Shown: positions 8,663 to 17,722, counted from the stretch's first letter. The stretch: 64,000 nt of DNA from RGIG3077 sp045541475 (GCA_045541475.1 JAZQJI010000014.1:1-64000); one strand, 5' to 3'. Notes: generated from the sequence alone by a model not told the origin. Numbers and translations are program-made.

Positions 8663-8700
8663 CAAGCCCGCACGATTTGTTTTCGTGCGGGCTTGATTTT
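8663..8700 (+). terminator. Terminator of the purine permease gene
   Basis: 13 bp GC-rich stem 8663-8675 with 8683-8695, followed by ATTTTT. Confidence 0.9.
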
Positions 8701-8711
8701 TGTCATTTTAT

Positions 8712-8740
8712 TTGACATAATTCGTCATCGGGTGTATAAT
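8712..8740 (+). promoter_or_regulatory. Promoter of azlCD
   Basis: Perfect TTGACA (8712-8717), 17 bases, TATAAT (8735-8740). Confidence 0.85.
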
Positions 8741-8778
8741 TATTTGCTGGAACGAAGTATAAATCAAGGTGATATTTT

Positions 8779-9477
8779 TTGAAACTGTTTTTAAAAGGTA
8801 TTCGTCATGGAATACCTATTGCTTTAGGATATTTTTCGGTATCCTTCAGCTTTGGCATAATGGCAATAGGCTTAGGACTTGATATTCTGCCGACTGTTAT
8901 GATATCTGTAACAAATCTTACATCTGCAGGGCAGGCGGCTGGTGTGCAAATCATTGCCGAAAACGGCTCGTTTGCCGAAATGGCGCTTACTGAGTTGGTT
9001 ATAAATCTGCGTTATGCGTTAATGAGTCTTGCACTCTCTCAAAAGCTTGATGATAGCTTTAGTTTAGGTCACAGGCTTGGTGTATCGTTCGGCATGACGG
9101 ACGAGATTTTTGCCGTTGCCTCATCACAAAAGGGCAAAATCAACTGCGTATATATGTATGGCATGATATCAATTGCATTTATCGGTTGGGTTGGCGGAAC
9201 GCTTTTCGGCGCGCTTGCAGGTAATGTTCTGCCAAGTGAGCTTGCAAGTGCCCTCGGTATTGCCCTTTACGGAATGTTTATTGCAATTGTTGTACCTGCA
9301 ATGCGCAAGAATAAAGGAGTACTTTCTGCTGCGTTAGTTGCCTGCACGTTAAGTCTTGCGGTTAACTATCTTCCCGCACTCAGCTTTATTTCAGGCGGAT
9401 TTGCAATCATCATCTGCGCAATAATCGCCGCCGCAATTGCCGCATGGCTTTTTCCTGTTAAAGAGGAGGATAGCTGA
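8779..9477 (+). CDS. azlC: AzlC-type branched-chain amino acid exporter, large subunit
   Basis: 232 residues, TTG start at 8779 with AAGGTGAT at 8765-8772. Membrane protein with several hydrophobic segments, opening with a short basic end then GIPIALGYFSVSFSFGIMA, the typical start of AzlC, and the conserved TDEIFAV segment near residue 112. AzlC works with AzlD to export branched-chain amino acids or analogues. Its stop overlaps the azlD start by one base (TGATG), so the two are translationally coupled. Confidence 0.9.
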   Translation: MKLFLKGIRHGIPIALGYFSVSFSFGIMAIGLGLDILPTVMISVTNLTSAGQAAGVQIIAENGSFAEMALTELVINLRYALMSLALSQKLDDSFSLGHRLGVSFGMTDEIFAVASSQKGKINCVYMYGMISIAFIGWVGGTLFGALAGNVLPSELASALGIALYGMFIAIVVPAMRKNKGVLSAALVACTLSLAVNYLPALSFISGGFAIIICAIIAAAIAAWLFPVKEEDS

Positions 9478-9776
9478 TGAGAATTTTTATTTATATATTG
9501 ATAATGGCGGGCGTTACTTATTTAATACGTATGCTACCGTTTACGGTTTTCCGCAAAAAGATAAAATCGCAGTTTGCTAAAAGCTTTTTGTATTACATAC
9601 CCTACACAGTTCTTGCCGCAATGACAATACCCGCAATTTTTACATCAACAGGGGATATGCTTTCGGCTTCAATCGGAACGTTAATTGCAGTTGTGCTTGC
9701 ATTTTTCGATTTGCCGCTTATCGTTGTTGCTCTTTCGGCATCGCTTGGGGCATATATAACAATGCTAATTTCATAA
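9477..9776 (+). CDS. azlD: AzlD-type branched-chain amino acid exporter, small subunit
   Basis: 99 residues, three to four hydrophobic helices, with TYLIRMLPF near residue 14, the AzlD hallmark. One-base overlap with azlC. Length matches the family (about 100 residues). Second subunit of the export pair in the cytoplasmic membrane. Confidence 0.9.
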   Translation: MRIFIYILIMAGVTYLIRMLPFTVFRKKIKSQFAKSFLYYIPYTVLAAMTIPAIFTSTGDMLSASIGTLIAVVLAFFDLPLIVVALSASLGAYITMLIS

Positions 9777-10086
9777 TATATTATGGTGTTAGTCAATATT
9801 TTGCATTAAAAATGGTGTATTTCTTGCATTTTTGCTTGTAAAAGCCGTGTTTGCGTGGATAATATATGCAAAATCCACATTTTTGGAATGAGTAGAAAAA
9901 TGTGAGTAAAATCCCACAAAATCGGCATTTTTAAGCTTGTGCTCGTGTGTAAAAAATCGGTATAAAAAAATTACAGCATAGTTACAAATTACGCTATAAT
10001 ACGCAAAATATATTGAAATTTTAGCTTTAGTGTGATACAATATCAACACAGCCGAAATAAAATACTTTTATGAAAGGAAATGAATT
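9777..10086. other. Intergenic region, 310 bases
   Basis: Contains a weak hairpin (GTGGAT 9855-9860 with ATCCAC 9873-9878 followed by T-run) that could end the azlCD transcript, and the promoter of the NfeD operon at 10013-10041. A minus-strand frame at 9789-10049 is AT-driven, has no RBS, and is not called. Confidence 0.5.
10013..10041 (+). promoter_or_regulatory. Promoter of the NfeD-SPFH operon
   Basis: TTGAAA (10013-10018), 17 bases, TACAAT (10036-10041), 45 bases before the start codon. Confidence 0.65.
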
Positions 10087-10515
10087 ATGTACATAGTATG
10101 GCCGGCTTTATTTGTAGCTCTGATCATTATCGAAATTGAAACATTGCAGCTTGTTTCTGTTTGGTTTGCCGCAGGTGCACTTGCATCAACAATTGTTGTT
10201 TTGTGCAACGGACCGCTTTGGCTACAGTTTACGGTATTTATTGGTGTTTCGGTAGCGTTGCTTATTGCAACCCGTCCAATAGTCAAAAAAGCCATTAAAA
10301 TGACCGTTCAACCCACCAATGCCGATCTGGATATCGGCAAAAACGCAACTATTATAGAAACGGTTAACAATGCAGCAGGTACTGGCAGGGCAACACTTAG
10401 CGGTGTTGACTGGATGGCAGTTGCTGAAGATAATTCGATAATCGAAAAAGGCGAAATTGTTACGGTTAAAGCAATTGAAGGCGCTAAGCTTATAGTTGTT
10501 AAAACCGAAAACTAA
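10087..10515 (+). CDS. NfeD-family membrane protein
   Basis: 142 residues. Two to three membrane segments in residues 1-65 are followed by a soluble OB-fold-like domain (about 80-142; GKNATIIETV, GRATLSGVDWMAVAED, ending IEGAKLIVVK). This is the short NfeD form that pairs with SPFH proteins, and an SPFH gene follows 37 bases later. The pair is thought to organise membrane microdomains. RBS GAAAGGAAA precedes ATG 10087. Confidence 0.88.
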   Translation: MYIVWPALFVALIIIEIETLQLVSVWFAAGALASTIVVLCNGPLWLQFTVFIGVSVALLIATRPIVKKAIKMTVQPTNADLDIGKNATIIETVNNAAGTGRATLSGVDWMAVAEDNSIIEKGEIVTVKAIEGAKLIVVKTEN

Positions 10516-10552
10516 ATTATTTACATTATTTTATATGGAGGATTTTTGAACT

Positions 10553-11515
10553 ATGGAAACACAGGGATATATTCTGGTAGGAATACTTGTATTTATTTTG
10601 ATTATAATTGTAAGAGGCATACGCATCGTTCCGCAGGCTAAGATTTATATTGTTGAACGTTTGGGAAGTTTTCACAAAGCATGGACAACAGGTCCCCACT
10701 TTGCATGGCCTTTTATTGATAGAGTGCTTGATCCTGTATCGATTAAGGAACGTGTGCTTGATTTTAAACCCCAGGCAGTTATTACAAAGGATAACGTTAC
10801 TATGCAGATAGATACTGTTGTATTTATTCAGGTAACCGATGCTAAGCTTTACACCTACGGTGTTGAACGTCCCATTGCCGCTATCGAAAATCTTACTGCA
10901 ACAACCTTGCGTAATATCATTGGCGAACTTGAGCTTGACGCTACACTTACTTCTCGTGACGTTATCAACACAAAAATCACTGCTATTCTCGACCAGGCAA
11001 CAGACCGTTGGGGTATTAAGGTAAACCGTGTTGAATTGAAAAACATTCTGCCGCCTCGTGAAATTCAGGACGCTATGGAAAAGCAGATGAAGGCCGAGCG
11101 TGAACGTCGTGAAAAGATTTTGCAGGCAGAAGGTGAAAAGAAATCCGCTGTGCTTGTTGCTGAAGGTGAGAAAGAATCTCAGATTTTGAGAGCACAGGCA
11201 GAAAAAGAAGCACAGATTCTCAGAGCTGAAGCTGAACAGCAGGCACTTATTCTTAAGGCAGATGCTATTAAGGAACAGAAAATCCTTGAAGCAGAGGGTG
11301 AAGCAAAAGCTATCGAGCTTGTTCAGCAGGCATTGGCAAGCGGTAACGCTGCAAATCCTGCACAGTCCGTTATCGCTATCAAGAGCCTTGAAGCTTTTGC
11401 TAAGGCTGCTGACGGCAAGGCAACAAAGATTATTATCCCCAGCGAAATTCAATCGCTCGGTTCGCTTGCTGCAAGCTTAAAGGAAATTTCTGACAGCAAT
11501 GCAAATGCTCAGTAA
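10553..11515 (+). CDS. SPFH/Band 7 (slipin-QmcA type) protein
   Basis: 320 residues. One N-terminal membrane helix (about 7-22), then the SPFH domain with RIVPQAKIYIVERLGSF and ERVLDFKPQ (about 25-190), then a long charged coiled coil rich in EGEKxS and AExEAQ repeats (about 190-260), and an Ala-rich tail. Forms oligomers on the membrane; the role in Clostridia is unknown. RBS TGGAGG. Second gene of the NfeD operon; the next gene starts 3 bases after its stop. Confidence 0.9.
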   Translation: METQGYILVGILVFILIIIVRGIRIVPQAKIYIVERLGSFHKAWTTGPHFAWPFIDRVLDPVSIKERVLDFKPQAVITKDNVTMQIDTVVFIQVTDAKLYTYGVERPIAAIENLTATTLRNIIGELELDATLTSRDVINTKITAILDQATDRWGIKVNRVELKNILPPREIQDAMEKQMKAERERREKILQAEGEKKSAVLVAEGEKESQILRAQAEKEAQILRAEAEQQALILKADAIKEQKILEAEGEAKAIELVQQALASGNAANPAQSVIAIKSLEAFAKAADGKATKIIIPSEIQSLGSLAASLKEISDSNANAQ

Positions 11516-11517
11516 AC

Positions 11518-12483
11518 ATGAAATCATTTGTAATTGAAAAAAACGACTGCGGTCAGCGTCTTGATAAATTCATTCAAAAGGCTGTGCCGAAGTTGCCGAA
11601 ATCGCTGATGTATAAACATATCAGAAAGAAAAACATAAAGCTTAACGGCAAACGGTGCGAAGCGCAGACGATGCTTAATTTAGGCGATGAAATTCAAATG
11701 TATATTCCTGATGAATTCTTCTCTGACAGTAATGTCAGAGAAGAATTTAACATATATGCGTGCAAAGCTGAAAAGCTTGACATCTTGTACGAAGATGAAA
11801 ATATCGCTTTGATTAACAAACCGCCCGAGCTTGCTTGCCATAGCGGAAACAAAAAAGAAAATGATACGCTTGTAAATCGGTTTGTAGCACATCTTATCGC
11901 ATCGGGTGAGTATAACCCGAATACTGAGAATAGTTTTGTTCCCGCACTTTGCAATCGCATAGATAAGAATACTTGCGGAATTGTTATAGGCGCAAAGAAT
12001 GCAATGGCATTACGTGAGATGAATGCCGCTGTAAAGGCAAACAGCATTACAAAGGAATATCTTTGTGTAACAGCGCATAAACCACCGAAAAATCATGATA
12101 TTCTTTATGCGTATTTAAAAAAGGACAGTAAAACCAACATGGTTAGCGTTTGCGAAAAGCAATTAGAGGGCGCAAAGCAGATTATCACAGAATACACTTT
12201 GTGCGATGAGAACAACGGACTATATCTGCTTAAGGTGCGTTTGCACACAGGCAGAACGCATCAGATAAGGGCGCACATGGCTTACATTGGCTGTGCTTTG
12301 CTGGGCGATATAAAATATGGCATTTGTGATAAAAATGCAAAACACAAAGTGCCTTATCAATGTTTGTGTGCGTATAAAATAGGCTTTCAAATTGATGAAA
12401 ACAGTCCGCTTGTTTATCTTAATGATATAACTGTTACCGTTGAAGAGCCATGGTTCGTTAAAAGATTTTTTAACGCAAATTAG
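11518..12483 (+). CDS. RluA-family RNA pseudouridine synthase
   Basis: 321 residues. N-terminal S4 RNA-binding domain (about 1-60, QRLDKFIQKAVPKLPKSL), then the synthase domain with the catalytic Asp in NRIDKNTCGI (family consensus HRLDRxTSG, so His and Ser are replaced) and the C-terminal HTGRTHQIRAHMA motif near residue 244. Modifies uridine in rRNA or tRNA; target site unknown. The start is three bases after the SPFH stop, so it is likely expressed with that gene, although the RBS is not clear. Confidence 0.9.
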   Translation: MKSFVIEKNDCGQRLDKFIQKAVPKLPKSLMYKHIRKKNIKLNGKRCEAQTMLNLGDEIQMYIPDEFFSDSNVREEFNIYACKAEKLDILYEDENIALINKPPELACHSGNKKENDTLVNRFVAHLIASGEYNPNTENSFVPALCNRIDKNTCGIVIGAKNAMALREMNAAVKANSITKEYLCVTAHKPPKNHDILYAYLKKDSKTNMVSVCEKQLEGAKQIITEYTLCDENNGLYLLKVRLHTGRTHQIRAHMAYIGCALLGDIKYGICDKNAKHKVPYQCLCAYKIGFQIDENSPLVYLNDITVTVEEPWFVKRFFNAN

Positions 12484-12512
12484 GAAATGTTTGGCGAATT
12501 TTTTAATTAAAC

Positions 12513-12541
12513 TTGATTTTTTAGTATATATGTGGTATAAT
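12513..12541 (+). promoter_or_regulatory. Promoter of the PHP operon
   Basis: TTGATT (12513-12518), 17 bases, TATAAT (12536-12541). Confidence 0.7.
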
Positions 12542-12616
12542 CATATAAGCAATTTGTGATATGTTGCGGAATTTTTGGTAAAAATTATATTATATATTTC
12601 AAAAGGAGGCGGCAAA

Positions 12617-13465
12617 ATGATTGGAGATTTGCATTGCCACACCACATTATCCGATGGCTCTCTTGGAATTGAAGAGGTTATTATTCAAGCAAAAAAAATG
12701 GGACTTGATTATCTTTCGATAACTGATCATGATACTATGGCGTCGTTTTCTCGTTCTGCCATTTTGGGAGAAAGACACGGCGTAAAGGTTATACCCGGTG
12801 TTGAGCTTTCGGCATGGGATAAGGAAAGAGGCAGAAAGGTACATATTCTTTGTTATTTGCCTGCCAAGCCTGATAGACTTGAGGGCTTATGCCTTAAATC
12901 GTGTGAGATAAGAAAAGCTTGTGCAAAGGAAATGATTGAAAAGGTTATGGAAAAATTCCCCGTAATCACACCGGATAATATCATGCGCCACGCAAGCGGA
13001 AGCAAAAGCGTTTTTAAACAGCATATTGTTCATGCACTGGTTGAGTATGGATATACTACTGATTTTTACGGCGATTTGAATGATGAACTTTTTAACATGA
13101 AAACGGGTAGCTGCTATGTTGAGCGTGAGTATCCCGATGTGCGCTTTGTGCTTGATTTGATACATTCGGCAAAGGGCGTTGCGGTTATGGCTCACCCTGC
13201 AAGATACGATAGTATCGATTTGCTTAAAGAACTTAGCGAAAGCGGCAAGCTCGACGGCGTTGAAGCTTATCATTATACAGCTGATGAAGCAACGCAGAAA
13301 GAACTGTTAGATATTGCAAAGCAGTATAATTTGATTGTAGTCGGCGGCTCGGATTTTCATGGGCTTTATAATGAAATGCCTTCGTCAATCGGCAGCAGAG
13401 TTACCGATGCTGAGAATATTGAACGTATATACAAGCTTTCGGCAGAATATAAAAAGGAGAAATAA
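12617..13465 (+). CDS. PHP-domain phosphoesterase
   Basis: 282 residues from ATG 12617 (RBS AAAGGAGG at 12602-12609); an upstream in-frame start gives an extension with no RBS. Metal ligands of the PHP fold are seen: DLHCHTTLSDG at residue 4, SITDHDTM near 40, GVELSAW near 65, MAHPARY near 195 and GGSDFHG near 245. Related proteins hydrolyse nucleoside 3',5'-bisphosphates or short RNAs (YciV/RNase AM type). Substrate here unknown. First gene of a three-gene operon. Confidence 0.85.
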   Translation: MIGDLHCHTTLSDGSLGIEEVIIQAKKMGLDYLSITDHDTMASFSRSAILGERHGVKVIPGVELSAWDKERGRKVHILCYLPAKPDRLEGLCLKSCEIRKACAKEMIEKVMEKFPVITPDNIMRHASGSKSVFKQHIVHALVEYGYTTDFYGDLNDELFNMKTGSCYVEREYPDVRFVLDLIHSAKGVAVMAHPARYDSIDLLKELSESGKLDGVEAYHYTADEATQKELLDIAKQYNLIVVGGSDFHGLYNEMPSSIGSRVTDAENIERIYKLSAEYKKEK

Positions 13466-13466
13466 A

Positions 13467-13715
13467 ATGGAATTTACTTATGCACCAAAGGGCGTTTGTG
13501 CACAAAAAATGATTATTAACGTGGAAAATGGCATTGTTGGTGATGTAAGAATCATTGGCGGATGTCACGGCAATTCTCAGGGTATATCAAGTCTTGTTAA
13601 GGGTATGAAGGTGGAAGATGTAATTTCACGCCTTGAAAATATCAAGTGCGGATTTAAAAGCACATCGTGTCCGGCACAGCTTGCGAAGGCTTTGCGTGAG
13701 AACGGTGAAAAGTAA
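13467..13715 (+). CDS. TSCPD domain protein (TIGR03905 family)
   Basis: 82 residues, ATG 13467 preceded by AAAAAGGAG. The whole protein is one TSCPD domain, with CHGNSQGISSLVKGM in the middle and TSCPAQLAKAL near the end; the Cys pair suggests metal binding. Such domains also occur at the end of class II ribonucleotide reductases. Stand-alone role unknown. One base after the PHP gene, and its stop overlaps the next start (TAATG). Confidence 0.88.
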   Translation: MEFTYAPKGVCAQKMIINVENGIVGDVRIIGGCHGNSQGISSLVKGMKVEDVISRLENIKCGFKSTSCPAQLAKALRENGEK

Positions 13716-14497
13716 TGTTTGATGCAATTAACGCAGGCACGCTTTTAAAGGTGTGCCTGATTTGCTTTTTTGCCATAATAGACGCAAGCTTTTTACTCGT
13801 GATATTAAAGGGCATTGGTAACATAGGTGCGTATTTTGGGTTGTTTCTTTTTACTGTACTGATATTTACAACGCTCTTTTTTGAAAAAGTTATATCTGCT
13901 CTGTTTTCTGATAATTCTGCGCTTCGTATCTGTTCACGCATTGTGGCGTGTGTTTTTGCAGCAGGCTTGCTTTTGGCGATTATAATTTCAGTATCTATGC
14001 TGATTTTTGCTAATCGCTCACCTGATAAACCCAACACAACTGTTGTAGTGCTTGGATGCAAGGTTAATGGTTCGATACCGAGTTTGATGCTAAGCGACCG
14101 GATTAACACAGCTTATGCTTATTTGGTTGAAAATCCGCAAGCCCATTGTATCGCCTGTGGCGGAAAAGGCGAGGACGAGGATGTTACCGAGGCTTATGCC
14201 ATTAAAAAGGCACTGGTTGATATGGGTATTGATGCGAGTAGAATTTATCTTGACGAAACTTCGGTTGATACTTTTGAAAATCTGCGCAACGCAAAGTTAA
14301 TTGCGGATAAAAACAGCTTGGGTGATGAAATAATTATTGCAACAGATGGCTTTCATCAGATGCGTTCACAGCTTCTTGCTTCGGATTGCGGCTTTAAGCC
14401 TTCTGCTCTTTCGGTAAACACAAGGGCATATCTTCTGCCGACATATTGGGTGCGTGAATGGTTTGCAATTTGCGAATATTTTGTATTTATCAAATAA
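13715..14497 (+). CDS. YdcF/ElyC-type DUF218 membrane protein
   Basis: 260 residues. Three hydrophobic segments in residues 1-100, then a DUF218 domain: VVVLGCKVNGSIPSLML, ACGGKGEDEDVTEAYAIKKAL, and DETSVDTFENLRNAK. ElyC in E. coli affects lipid II metabolism; the biochemical function is unresolved. The start overlaps the stop of the TSCPD gene by one base, indicating translational coupling. Confidence 0.87.
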   Translation: MFDAINAGTLLKVCLICFFAIIDASFLLVILKGIGNIGAYFGLFLFTVLIFTTLFFEKVISALFSDNSALRICSRIVACVFAAGLLLAIIISVSMLIFANRSPDKPNTTVVVLGCKVNGSIPSLMLSDRINTAYAYLVENPQAHCIACGGKGEDEDVTEAYAIKKALVDMGIDASRIYLDETSVDTFENLRNAKLIADKNSLGDEIIIATDGFHQMRSQLLASDCGFKPSALSVNTRAYLLPTYWVREWFAICEYFVFIK

Positions 14498-14513
14498 AAT
14501 CAATAATATAAAC

Positions 14514-14550
14514 AAAGACGCTTTTGATTTCGTTTCAAAAGCGTCTTTTT
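14514..14550. terminator. Terminator between convergent genes
   Basis: 14 bp stem 14514-14527 with 14535-14548, T-run on the right and A-run on the left, so it can serve both the YdcF operon and the minus-strand gene ending at 14571. Confidence 0.85.
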
Positions 14551-14570
14551 ACAATGCTATAAATTTTAGA

Positions 14571-15782
14571 TTATTCAGCAATACCGCTGAGTATAATGCC
14601 GTGGATTTTAGGTTTGTTTGCAGTATCTTCAACTTCAATGCGGATCTTTGTTGTATCGGTAAATCCATTATTGAAAGTCAAAATCTTTTTGCGTTCGGAC
14701 GACTGTGTCCACTTGGTATCTTCGTATTTATATTCATAATCATTTACATACAATCTGTAAACACCGCCTGAACTGTTAAGGGCATACAGAAGCGAGAAAG
14801 CATCAAAGTCTTTTTTAATGGTTGTTTGGTACACGCCGGGAGAAATTTCAGACATTGATGAAAAGCTGATATACTGGTATGTTTCGTAAGTTTCTGTTTC
14901 CTCAAAAAGAATAGAGGGAAACTCAGTTGTCTTTTTTGATGCAGAAACGCAAGCGTCAATAACTTCAATCGTTTCGGTTACATAAAGCTCATATCCTGCT
15001 TCATTGGGGAACACGCCATCGAAAGTGAGGCCGTTGTTTTCTTCATCGTCGGTTTCTTCTGTGCTAAGATTGCCTAAAGCTTGTACAAACGCTGCTGACA
15101 TATCCACACAATCAGCATTGTAGTGCTCAGAAACGGCTTTGATTGTTTCTGCCTTGATTGACTGTTCGTTTTCAGTACTTTGAACAACAGTAATCATCTC
15201 TGCATTAGGATATTCGCTTTTTGCAAGTCTTACAAGTGCTTCGTACTGTGCATCAAATTTTGTGTTGCTTTCGGTTCTTACATCGTTGGCACCAACTGAA
15301 ATTAAGATTAAATCATATTCAACATTATTGTCAAGAGCTTTAACTTCATAATACTGAATAAATGCCGTAGCATAGTTATATGCAAGATTTGTTACGTAAA
15401 CACTTGAGCCGTATTTGTTGTAAAGCTCAGCGGAAAGATTATCAATCCATGTTTCGTCCGAAGAACCATAACCTGTGCAGGTTTCATCGCCCAAAACAAG
15501 TACGTTGATGCGTTCGCCGTTTGCCAGCTTTTTGTAAGCAGAATCTGCAGTGGTATCAATAACAATATTTTGGTTTTGTGATTGCTGCTCTCCGTTAGAT
15601 GTTATGTTATCGAAATCGTTTTGCTTTTCAGCAAAAACGCTTGAAAAATAAGCAGCATTCTCTTCGTTTTTCGGTTTATCTTTGCGGTAATAATTGCTTG
15701 CCCAGATGCCGCACACAATACCGGCAACCGCAACAATAACCGCAAGTATAATTATTTCGAGCCAAGTTACTCTGTTACGCAA
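14571..15782 (-). CDS. Membrane-anchored SGNH-fold protein with degenerate active site
   Basis: 403 residues, TTG start at 15782 with GGAAGGAG upstream. One membrane helix (about 8-30), then an SGNH domain (about 90-275): block I reads VLGDETCTGYGS, block III SVGANDV, block V DGVFPNEAGY. The catalytic Ser (normally GDS) is Glu and the catalytic His (normally DxxHP) is Phe; the block V Asp remains. So it resembles an SGNH hydrolase or acetylesterase that has lost activity. The C-terminal 120 residues form a separate, possibly beta-rich, domain (YQYISFSSMSEISPGVYQT). Located 24 bases after the BY-kinase gene, so probably connected with surface polysaccharide. A binding or scaffold role is inference. 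Confidence 0.75.
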   Translation of the reverse strand: MRNRVTWLEIIILAVIVAVAGIVCGIWASNYYRKDKPKNEENAAYFSSVFAEKQNDFDNITSNGEQQSQNQNIVIDTTADSAYKKLANGERINVLVLGDETCTGYGSSDETWIDNLSAELYNKYGSSVYVTNLAYNYATAFIQYYEVKALDNNVEYDLILISVGANDVRTESNTKFDAQYEALVRLAKSEYPNAEMITVVQSTENEQSIKAETIKAVSEHYNADCVDMSAAFVQALGNLSTEETDDEENNGLTFDGVFPNEAGYELYVTETIEVIDACVSASKKTTEFPSILFEETETYETYQYISFSSMSEISPGVYQTTIKKDFDAFSLLYALNSSGGVYRLYVNDYEYKYEDTKWTQSSERKKILTFNNGFTDTTKIRIEVEDTANKPKIHGIILSGIAE

Positions 15783-15805
15783 TTCCTTTTACTCCTTCCA
15801 AAGCT

Positions 15806-17449
15806 TTATTTTTTTGAGGCTTTTGCTGCAGTATTGCTGACGGTCTTTTTGTCCGATTCAGTGTTTTTTGAAGGTTCGGTCTTTTTTTTGCCGCCCGATG
15901 AACTGCCTGACGATTTGCTTGAATAGCCGTATTTGCCGTATTTGCCGTACTTGCCGTACTTGCCGTATTTGCCATATCCCACTGTGCTTTCAGGCACGCC
16001 GTTAAGAACAAATCCAAGCACCTTTGCATTTGCGTTGGAAACACGTTTTTTAACTTCGTCAACCTCATCGTAGGTGGAAATGCCATATCTTGATACAAGC
16101 ACAATGCCGGCAATGATATCTGAAAGTACAAGCACGTCGCTTACAACGTTAACGGGAGGAGTATCAATAATAATATAATCATAACTTTCGGAAAGCTTAT
16201 TGAGAATTTCTTTAGCCGATTCGGAAGAAAGAAGCTCGGAAGGGTTAGGCGGGATAGGTCCACAGGGGATAATATCAAGGTTTTCAACTGAAGTGTGTTT
16301 TACAACTTCGTCGATTGTGTTGAGATGGCTGATGCAGGTTGCAAAACCGGTTTTTGCTTCAACCTTAAATATTTTATTCTGAACCGGCTTTCTCATATCA
16401 GCGTCTATAATGAGGATTTTTTTGCCTGAATCTGCCATAGTAATTGCAAGGTTTGCTGCAATTGTGGATTTGCCTTCGTTGGGGTGACCGCTTGTTACGG
16501 CAAAAATCTTGGTTGTGCAGGGAGCAAGTGCGAATACGATGTTGGTTCGCAAGCTGATAAATTCTTCTTTTACGGAGAAAGGAGGATTATCGCTGAGAAG
16601 AACGGCAGTGGTTGCCGAGGTGAGCTGACGTCTTGATTTAGCGATTTTAGTTTTCTTACCATCAGTGCCCATCATTCTGTAAGCACATATATGTGCCAAT
16701 TCGGCAAAGCCGGATCGTTTGCAAACCTTATCGGCAGCGTAGATGGTTCTATCAAAGAAGAACATTAAGAAAACGACGACGCAAGATATTACAAAGCCAC
16801 CTGCAAAACCGATTAATGCTAATTTTTTATCGCTTGAATGGTCTGGATTTACAGCGGGTTCGGCATCGGCCATTATTTCTACTGAACCGGCACCGATCAC
16901 AGAAACAAGACTTTCGGGTGCGAGGTATGCCACAAAGTTGCAGATATCTGCAGAAATTTCGGGAATTGGCGTTGTTGCCCTGATTTGCAGAACCTCGGTT
17001 TCTTCAACTGACGACATCGTAATACATTCCAACAGTTGTGTTTTTGAAATGCGTTTTTTTCCGTAATAATCTTCGCTTATAGTGAATATTTCAGATAACT
17101 TTTCAGTTCCGTATTTTTCAATAAGTAGATCAGAAACTTCTCCTATAACTATTTCATTTTTTAGAATGACAACATAAGTGGCAACAAGCTTTTGCGCTGC
17201 GGTGAGGTCGGAGCTGCTCACTATTTCACTGGATACTATATCATCAGCATTTTTTACGTAAAGCTGTACAGCTGAGGTGTATGTTACCGGCTTTACAAAC
17301 TTGGCATAGCAGAATGCAACTGCAAATCCAACCAATGAGAGCACAAGTATTACGTAGAATTTTTTTAGAAAAAAGGCTAAAAGTTCAAGTATATCAAGCT
17401 CTTGTTCCTTTTCTTCTTCGTATGTCGAAATATAACGTTCCTGATCCAT
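15806..17449 (-). CDS. Polysaccharide co-polymerase/tyrosine autokinase (CpsC-CpsD fusion, BY-kinase)
   Basis: 547 residues. Wzz-type chain-length domain with membrane helices at about 31-52 and 210-235, followed by the kinase: Walker A SGHPNEGKST (about 302), Walker A' ILIIDADMRKP, Walker B YIIIDTPP. The C-terminus carries a tandem Gly-Lys-Tyr repeat (15926-15976, five units) forming the tyrosine cluster that BY-kinases autophosphorylate, then a Ser/Lys-rich tail. Controls length and export of capsule or exopolysaccharide. Fused form is typical of Gram-negatives but also seen in Clostridia. No glycosyltransferase or Wzy gene is adjacent. Confidence 0.9.
   Translation of the reverse strand: MDQERYISTYEEEKEQELDILELLAFFLKKFYVILVLSLVGFAVAFCYAKFVKPVTYTSAVQLYVKNADDIVSSEIVSSSDLTAAQKLVATYVVILKNEIVIGEVSDLLIEKYGTEKLSEIFTISEDYYGKKRISKTQLLECITMSSVEETEVLQIRATTPIPEISADICNFVAYLAPESLVSVIGAGSVEIMADAEPAVNPDHSSDKKLALIGFAGGFVISCVVVFLMFFFDRTIYAADKVCKRSGFAELAHICAYRMMGTDGKKTKIAKSRRQLTSATTAVLLSDNPPFSVKEEFISLRTNIVFALAPCTTKIFAVTSGHPNEGKSTIAANLAITMADSGKKILIIDADMRKPVQNKIFKVEAKTGFATCISHLNTIDEVVKHTSVENLDIIPCGPIPPNPSELLSSESAKEILNKLSESYDYIIIDTPPVNVVSDVLVLSDIIAGIVLVSRYGISTYDEVDEVKKRVSNANAKVLGFVLNGVPESTVGYGKYGKYGKYGKYGKYGYSSKSSGSSSGGKKKTEPSKNTESDKKTVSNTAAKASKK
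15926..15976 (-). repeat. 9-base tandem repeat encoding Gly-Lys-Tyr
   Basis: Five near-identical 9-base units inside the BY-kinase gene, with synonymous TAT/TAC changes only. In-frame units change the tyrosine number without a frameshift. Confidence 0.85.
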
Positions 17450-17524
17450 CGAATCCCCCTCAGAATAGTAAAATTATTGAATATACTATAGTAATGTAAT
17501 TTAAGCATATAACTCCAATTAACT

Positions 17525-17553
17525 ATTATAAATCAAATATGCAACAATGTCAA
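17525..17553 (-). promoter_or_regulatory. Promoter of the BY-kinase operon
   Basis: Minus strand TTGACA (17548-17553), 17 bases, TATAAT (17525-17530); 75 bases upstream of the start. Confidence 0.8.
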
Positions 17554-17653
17554 TCGGATATATTAAACTTTGTCACAATGCACAACATTTTGTAAAAAAT
17601 ATAAAGTCACAATTAAATCTGTTGAAAAAGCTGTAAATTTGTGGTTTTGCCGA

Positions 17654-17682
17654 TTGACAAATCATGCAAAATGAGTTATCAT
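17654..17682 (+). promoter_or_regulatory. Promoter of oadB
   Basis: TTGACA (17654-17659), 17 bases, TATCAT (17677-17682). Confidence 0.7.
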
Positions 17683-17722
17683 ATTTTTTTAAGGATATAA
17701 ATGTAAGAAAGGTAAAAAAACG

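Noticed and set aside
9789..10049. 86-codon minus-strand frame in an intergenic region
   Set aside because: Low-complexity, no RBS, overlaps the promoter of the NfeD operon.
10526..11452. 308-codon minus-strand frame opposite the SPFH gene
   Set aside because: Shadow of the real gene; Phe/Cys-rich composition arises from the antisense of the coiled coil.
15775..16131. Frame with Thr-Ala-Asn repeats
   Set aside because: Alternative reading frame of the GKY repeat in the BY-kinase gene.
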